DNA of 8,369 nucleotides from Actinomycetota bacterium (GTDB lineage Bacteria; Actinomycetota; Thermoleophilia; RBG-16-64-13), in NCBI GenBank assembly GCA_003157225.1, contig PMIZ01000369.1:1-8369 (forward strand), read 5' to 3'. This document shows positions 6,699 to 8,369 of this stretch, in pieces. A model generated the notes under the pieces. That model was not told the origin of the DNA and searched no databases. It worked only from the letters and a program-made list of their open reading frames with translations. A program made the translations under genes and the position numbers. Each line of letters starts with the position of its first letter. Positions within the stretch are counted from its first letter, which is position 1.

Positions 6699-8159
6699 TC
6701 ACTCCCCGTGCAGCAACCTCAGCCGCTCGTCGTCCGCGGTGATCAGCTCGCGCTCGGCCGAGAAGTCGTGGCGGCGCATCAGCAGGAAGAACGCCACCGC
6801 GGCCACAGGCACCCCCAGCGCGATGGTGATGTCGGCGCCGCCGAGAGCCTTGGCCACCGGACCAGAGTAGAACGGATTGCTGAAGAAGGGGATCATCACC
6901 AGGAATCCGATAACGTAGGCCAGCAGGCCCCTGACGGCCCAGCGACCGTAGACGCCGCCATCCTTGCGAAGCAACTCGGAGACCGCATAGCGCCCGCGTC
7001 GCACGAGGTAGAAGTCGGTGAGATTCACCGCCGTCCAAGGCACGAGGAAGTAGAGCATAAGCATGAGGAAGCTGTTGTAGTTGCTCAGATAGTCCGCAGG
7101 CAGCGCGACCACGAGCACGTACACCACCACGGCGACCGCGAGCAGCGACACCACCCGCAGCCGGGCCGAGGTCCGCACCGCGCGAAACGCGTCGGCCAGC
7201 GACAACCCGCTCAGCATGGCCTCGTACAGGCAGACCCCCACGATGCCGAACATCGACACGAAGGTGAGCACCTGGAGCGCCGTGCCCGAGCCCGGGACGA
7301 AGGCCGCTCCGAGCCTGCTGAGCGCCCCGATGAAGTCCTCGTTGGGGCTGGCCGTGGCCACCGCCGCCCCCAAGAATTCCAGCCAGACGGCAGAGAGCGC
7401 CGTTCCGGCGAAGACGACCGCGAAGAGGGACGGCCCGGAAACCCTCTTGGGGAGATAGCGGGTGTAACTGGACACCAGTGGGGCCACCGTGATCTGGTAG
7501 CTGGCCGAAATCCCGAATTGGAGCAAGAATGCTGTCGCTATGAACCCTCCTTGGCCGAACAGGCTCCGGAAGGGAGTCTCCACGATCACACCGATGGTGA
7601 GGAGGGCGAAGAGGACGAGGGCCACGACTGCGAGCACCCGCTGCACGCGGTGGATGAAGTGGTAGCCGAAGATGGCTGCCAGGGCGGCGCCGGCGACGAG
7701 TATCGCGGCATACAGCGGGGGATGGGCACCGGTCAGCTGTCCCAGAGAGTCGCGGCCAAGAATCGTGAAGAACACCGCGAAGCCCACGTCCATGAAGACG
7801 GCCACCGCGAGTATCCAGGCGGCGCCGCGCGCGCCGAACTGCACCCGGGACTGGATCATCTGGGGGATGCCGAGCCGCGGGCCCTGCACCGCGTGGGACG
7901 CGGCGAATAGGGTGCCGAACACCGTTCCGGCCACGATGGCCACGGCCGACCAGGTGAGACTCAGTCCTGCGAGCGCACCGTAGACGCCGGAGAGCAAGGT
8001 GAGGAGCGTGGCGTTCAGCATGAACCAGAACGGGCCTTGCTGCCAGATCCTTCCGGTTCGTTCGCCTTCGGGGATGTGGTCGATGGAGTGGACCTCCACG
8101 ACGGGTGCAGTCGGTGCGACGGCCGCCGCCCCGCTCTCTTCGAAGACCGTTCTTGCCAT
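6699..8159 (-). CDS. NCS1-family permease (purine-cytosine permease type), substrate unknown
   Basis: The 486-residue product has about twelve hydrophobic segments and family signatures in order. These are PRLGIPQMIQSRVQFGARGA (94-113), the mid-protein ASYQITVAPLVSSYTRYLP (219-237), FLVPWTAVNLTDFYLVRRG (371-389), GGVYGR (401-406) and GPVAKALGGADI (433-444). NCS1 carriers import nucleobases and related ring compounds such as hydantoins, allantoin or thiamine precursors, usually with Na+ or H+. The ATG at 8159 gives the family length and follows a strong GGAGGAG 11 nt upstream. The longer frame to 8267 would translate the leader hairpin and is unlikely. The gene ends 9 bp from the end of the glycyl radical enzyme on the other strand. 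Its leader carries cobalamin riboswitch elements, so a role linked to B12 or its lower-ligand base is possible, but this is inference. Confidence 0.93.
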   Translation of the reverse strand: MARTVFEESGAAAVAPTAPVVEVHSIDHIPEGERTGRIWQQGPFWFMLNATLLTLLSGVYGALAGLSLTWSAVAIVAGTVFGTLFAASHAVQGPRLGIPQMIQSRVQFGARGAAWILAVAVFMDVGFAVFFTILGRDSLGQLTGAHPPLYAAILVAGAALAAIFGYHFIHRVQRVLAVVALVLFALLTIGVIVETPFRSLFGQGGFIATAFLLQFGISASYQITVAPLVSSYTRYLPKRVSGPSLFAVVFAGTALSAVWLEFLGAAVATASPNEDFIGALSRLGAAFVPGSGTALQVLTFVSMFGIVGVCLYEAMLSGLSLADAFRAVRTSARLRVVSLLAVAVVVYVLVVALPADYLSNYNSFLMLMLYFLVPWTAVNLTDFYLVRRGRYAVSELLRKDGGVYGRWAVRGLLAYVIGFLVMIPFFSNPFYSGPVAKALGGADITIALGVPVAAVAFFLLMRRHDFSAERELITADDERLRLLHGE

Positions 8160-8170
8160 GGTACCTACCG

Positions 8171-8178
8171 CTCCTCCT
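8171..8178 (-). promoter_or_regulatory. Ribosome binding site of the NCS1 permease
   Basis: AGGAGGAG on the minus strand ends 11 nt before the ATG at 8159. The match to the ribosome is very strong and the spacing is a little long. No other start codon lies between it and the ATG. Confidence 0.7.
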
Positions 8179-8216
8179 GTTACCTCAGGCGGAGGAGTGC
8201 AGTTCGCCAGGAGAGC

Positions 8217-8253
8217 AAAAGCGTCCCCGAGCTGACGTGCAGCCCGGGGACGC
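8217..8253 (-). terminator. Leader hairpin followed by a short U-run, likely riboswitch-controlled terminator
   Basis: The arms 8221-8229 and 8245-8253 are 9-bp perfect complements (GCGTCCCCG/CGGGGACGC). Inside them, after an A/C mismatch, GCTG (8231-8234) pairs with CAGC (8240-8243) around a 5-nt loop. On the minus strand the stem is followed at once by TTTT (8220-8217), about 40 nt before the permease ribosome binding site. This is the order expected of a transcription attenuator: aptamer, terminator, ribosome binding site, gene. The U-run is short, so termination may be partial. It could instead be the end of an unseen upstream gene, but the aptamer next to it makes that less likely. Confidence 0.6.
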
Positions 8254-8283
8254 CGTATTTCGCCCACATTGTCGACGCTGCCG

Positions 8284-8298
8284 CCCCATCCGCGGGGG
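8284..8298 (-). promoter_or_regulatory. Candidate P13/L13 hairpin of the cobalamin riboswitch
   Basis: On the minus strand CCCC and GGGG arms enclose a loop reading GCGGAT, 22 nt after the end of the aptamer core. In cobalamin riboswitches a downstream hairpin loop (L13) pairs with the CCGC-containing loop L5 of the aptamer when ligand is bound. GCGG is the expected complement. L5 itself lies beyond the window, so the match cannot be checked here. Confidence 0.4.
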
Positions 8299-8320
8299 TC
8301 GTTTGTGCCGTCGCTGCATG

Positions 8321-8369
8321 GGCAGGTCTTCTGGCTCCCGGATCGTCCTACTCGCCGCGCCTTCCCATC
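8321..8369 (-). ncRNA. Cobalamin (B12) riboswitch, 3' half, cut by the window edge
   Basis: Read on the minus strand, this matches the conserved 3' half of the cobalamin riboswitch aptamer. GGGAAGGCGCGG is at 8366-8355, GAGTAGGACGATCC at 8353-8340, and the hallmark closing element GCCAGAAGACCTGCC at 8335-8321. The 5' half (P1 left strand, GGUG/AAUCCGG core and CCGCCACUGU) would lie beyond the right edge. The RNA points towards the NCS1 permease, with a hairpin-plus-U-run element between. The expected behaviour is reduced permease expression when adenosylcobalamin is plentiful. Confidence 0.85.

Noticed and set aside
6708..7910. 400-codon plus-strand frame opposite the permease
   Set aside because: It is rich in His, Glu, Arg and Gly with no recognisable fold. 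It is a shadow of the high-GC permease gene on the other strand.

Overview
This 8.4-kb, GC-rich window looks like a chromosomal segment of a deep-branching, probably anaerobic actinobacterium. That placement is an inference. It rests on the high GC, the Thr/Ala-rich linkers in exported proteins, a glycyl radical enzyme (oxygen-sensitive chemistry) and a B12 riboswitch. No tRNA, rRNA, CRISPR array, insertion sequence or phage gene is visible.

Left part (1-2306). The window opens inside the C-terminal c-type cytochrome domain of an exported redox protein, attached through a threonine-rich repeat linker. A gene-free stretch of about 260 bp follows with nothing convincing in it. Next come a zinc-ribbon four-helix membrane protein of unknown role (+), a frameshifted HigA-like antitoxin gene (-) with no toxin partner, and a small sulfite-oxidase-fold molybdopterin protein (-). 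The last carries a combined Tat and lipoprotein signal. The cytochrome and the molybdoprotein suggest extracytoplasmic redox chemistry, though nothing here shows that they work together.

Centre (2470-6689). A compact three-gene (+) operon encodes a QorB-like NAD(P)-dependent reductase, an HSL-family alpha/beta hydrolase (33-bp gap), and a glycyl radical enzyme whose start lies inside the hydrolase gene (13-nt overlap with its own strong ribosome binding site). The glycyl radical enzyme has an intact C-x-E active site and glycyl-radical loop. Its substrate cannot be assigned, and its activating radical-SAM enzyme is not in the window.

Right part (6699-8369, - strand). An NCS1-family (nucleobase-type) permease is convergent with the glycyl radical enzyme, leaving a 9-bp gap. 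Its leader contains the 3' half of a cobalamin riboswitch at the window edge, a candidate P13 hairpin, and a terminator-like hairpin just before the permease ribosome binding site. Cobalamin control of an NCS1 permease next to a B12-independent radical enzyme system is the most noteworthy feature of the window.
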